DNA of 64,000 nucleotides from Flavihumibacter cheonanensis (GTDB lineage Bacteria; Bacteroidota; Bacteroidia; Chitinophagales; Chitinophagaceae), in the NCBI RefSeq assembly GCF_022352215.1, contig NZ_JAKRWF010000001.1, positions 1,116,001 to 1,180,000 on the forward strand, read 5' to 3'. Each line of letters starts with the position of its first letter. The stretch's first letter is position 1. A program made the translations under genes and the position numbers. This document shows, one piece after another, positions 62,718-64,000 of this stretch. The notes under the pieces were generated by a model. It was not told the origin of the DNA. It ran no database searches and saw nothing but the letters and a program-made list of their open reading frames with translations.

Positions 62718-63482
62718 CTACAACATAAATCCCCCGGACACTTCAATTCGTTGTCCCGTAATCCATTTAGCTTCCTCTGAACATAGGAATGCCACTACCC
62801 CACCAATATCATCTGCCTGACCAATTCTTGGGATGGCTGTCTGGGATTTCAGGTACTCCTGGATATGCAGATTATCCCTGGTGCGCCCTCCTCCAAAATC
62901 GGTGGCTATTGCGCCTGGTGCCACCACATTTGCTCTGATATTACGGCTCCCCAACTCTTTAGCCAGATTGACAGTTAGTGTTTCTACTGCTGCTTTTATA
63001 CTGGCATAAGCCCCCCTTCCTGGAAACGAAACCCGGGTAACAGCTGAAGATATATTTACAATGCTACCGCCATTATTCAGTATGGGTAAGAGATGTTGTG
63101 TCAGGAAGAACACCCCTTTAAAGTGAACATTCATCAGTCGGTCGAATTGTTCCTCCGTAGTTGATTCAAAAGAGGAACTATCCAATCCAAATCCACCATT
63201 ATTAATCAAATAATCAATTTTGTCGGTTATAAATGTCGTTTGTAAAGATGATTGCAATTCAGCCAGAAAACTCGCAAAGCTCGAACTATATTCTACGTTT
63301 AATTGAATAGCAATAGCTTTTTGACCAATGGCTTTAATTAGATTCACTACTTCTTCAGCAGCATTTTTATTGCTATTGTATGTCACAATCACATCTATCC
63401 CTTTTTTTGCAATTTTTAGTGCCATATCCTTTCCTAGTCCACGACCTCCACCAGTTACCAGTGCAATTTTTGTTTGTACCAT
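62718..63482 (-). CDS. SDR-family oxidoreductase
   Basis: 254-residue classical short-chain dehydrogenase. TGGGRGLG at about residues 10-17, INNGGFG near 93, Ser in NISSAVTR and YASIK (YxxxK) near 160; the C terminus ITGQRIEVSGGFML is typical of reductases such as FabG. NNG instead of NAG after the fourth strand is a known variant. It is divergent from the RidA-family gene, 153 bases between starts, and its -7 element is perfect (63520-63527), so the two are likely regulated together. Confidence 0.92.
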   Translation of the reverse strand: MVQTKIALVTGGGRGLGKDMALKIAKKGIDVIVTYNSNKNAAEEVVNLIKAIGQKAIAIQLNVEYSSSFASFLAELQSSLQTTFITDKIDYLINNGGFGLDSSSFESTTEEQFDRLMNVHFKGVFFLTQHLLPILNNGGSIVNISSAVTRVSFPGRGAYASIKAAVETLTVNLAKELGSRNIRANVVAPGAIATDFGGGRTRDNLHIQEYLKSQTAIPRIGQADDIGGVVAFLCSEEAKWITGQRIEVSGGFML

Positions 63483-63519
63483 TGTATTTTTTTGGGTTGT
63501 ATAATTAGTTTCAACAGTT

Positions 63520-63527
63520 CAAAAGTA
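63520..63527 (-). promoter_or_regulatory. -7 promoter element of the SDR gene
   Basis: TACTTTTG on the minus strand is a perfect TAnnTTTG, 37 bases before the SDR start. Confidence 0.5.
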
Positions 63528-63609
63528 TAAACACAGACTAGCTGAATTAGAAGCTAAATGGCAATTAAATAAATAGACTTTTATCAACTTTTACGGAAAA
63601 CGGGAATCA

Positions 63610-63617
63610 TAGTTTTG
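63610..63617 (+). promoter_or_regulatory. -7 promoter element of the RidA-family gene
   Basis: TAGTTTTG is a perfect TAnnTTTG, 18 bases before the ATG. No TTG at the usual -33 distance. Confidence 0.5.
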
Positions 63618-63635
63618 TCCCCTTAAAAAATCAAA

Positions 63636-64000
63636 ATGGAAAAACAAGTGTATAACCCATGGACCTGGCAGAAAGAGCGCAGTTATCACCAGGCAGTTGA
63701 AGTTAAAAATGTTACAGGAACGCTTTATGTATCCGGACAAACGGCTATTGATGAATATGGAATTTCCAGTACTGCTGATATGAAAACCCAATTAGAACTG
63801 GCTATCCGGAATTTGGAAAAAGTAATTACAACAGCTGGTTATGAATGTAAGAATATCGTCCGCATTACCATATTCACTACCTCCACAGAAACCTTAGTAC
63901 CACATTTTCAAACTTTCCAAAATTGGGTAAATACCCATGGAATAGAACAAGCCCTGACTGTAATTGAAGTGGCCAGCCTGTTTGAAACTTTAACAGTGGA
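63636..64000 (+). CDS. RidA-family protein, cut by the window end
   Basis: 121 codons are visible with no stop, so the 3' end is outside the window. It has no signal peptide: EKQVYNPWTWQKERSYHQAVEV, then GTLYVSGQTAIDEYG, STADMKTQLELAIRNLEKVITTAGYECKNIVRITIFTTSTE, and IEQALTVIEVASLFETLTVE, the last part matching the C-terminal strands of RidA. The equivalent of the RidA catalytic Arg (before the ...V-x-V strand) is not seen; ALTVIEV stands there. Only a few residues are probably missing. It is divergent from the SDR gene. Relatives next to SDRs are often of unknown function. Confidence 0.85.
   Translation, partial: MEKQVYNPWTWQKERSYHQAVEVKNVTGTLYVSGQTAIDEYGISSTADMKTQLELAIRNLEKVITTAGYECKNIVRITIFTTSTETLVPHFQTFQNWVNTHGIEQALTVIEVASLFETLTV

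Noticed and set aside
1-64000. Prophage, insertion sequence or integrative element
   Set aside because: I saw no transposase, integrase, relaxase, terminase or paired terminal repeats.

Overview
The window reads as chromosome of a Bacteroidota bacterium, most likely family Chitinophagaceae. Evidence: two SusC/SusD pairs, a FecR anti-sigma factor with an ECF sigma factor, Bacteroidota-type promoters (TTTG, about 20 nt, TAnnTTTG), almost no Shine-Dalgarno sequences, large FG-GAP/UnbV proteins, a NagB-PIG-L fusion, and compact convergent gene pairs that overlap by a few bases. I see no insertion sequence, prophage, integrase or CRISPR array. No gene-free stretch exceeds 300 bases; the longest (about 240 bases at 62476-62717) shows nothing I can name.

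Region 1 (1-21.8 kb), surface nutrient uptake. A CocE-type hydrolase faces a reverse-strand block: PAP2-type haloperoxidase, FG-GAP/UnbV protein, SusD1, SusC1, GH29 alpha-L-fucosidase, SusD2, SusC2 with an STN signalling domain, and FecR. The ECF sigma gene is divergent from fecR and is followed by a NagB-PIG-L fusion. This resembles a polysaccharide-utilisation locus sensed by SusC2 -> FecR -> sigma, with fucosylated glycan as the likely substrate.

Region 2 (21.8-32.2 kb), mostly housekeeping: tRNA-Arg(ACG), a DinB protein, rlmH, a rhomboid protease, tilS, a TPR protein, the electron-transfer flavoprotein pair, a DUF151 nuclease with a UVR tail, ispE, ornithine aminotransferase, and a Fic protein carrying its own inhibitory motif.

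Region 3 (32.3-52.8 kb), accessory metabolism and regulation: two outer-membrane-type proteins, two tandem amidohydrolases, a two-component system with a beta-propeller/Y_Y_Y sensor, a GlxA-type regulator, esterase, glycosyltransferase, SDR, two AraC regulators, a Crp-like regulator, a phosphodiesterase and a class-C beta-lactamase-like hydrolase.

Region 4 (52.8-64 kb), small, mostly hypothetical genes. It holds two frame-broken genes (DUF2846; a maleylpyruvate-isomerase/mycothiol-type protein), a free-standing HisKA domain whose phospho-acceptor His is replaced, a HEXXH metallopeptidase-like protein, an exported RidA, an SDR and a second RidA cut by the window end. The strongest unexplained DNA signals are here: eight 11-bp units with an invariant ACCT at exact 11-nt spacing (60094-60174), and two intergenic inverted repeats sharing the form TTACC-N4-GGTAA (53770 and 60667).
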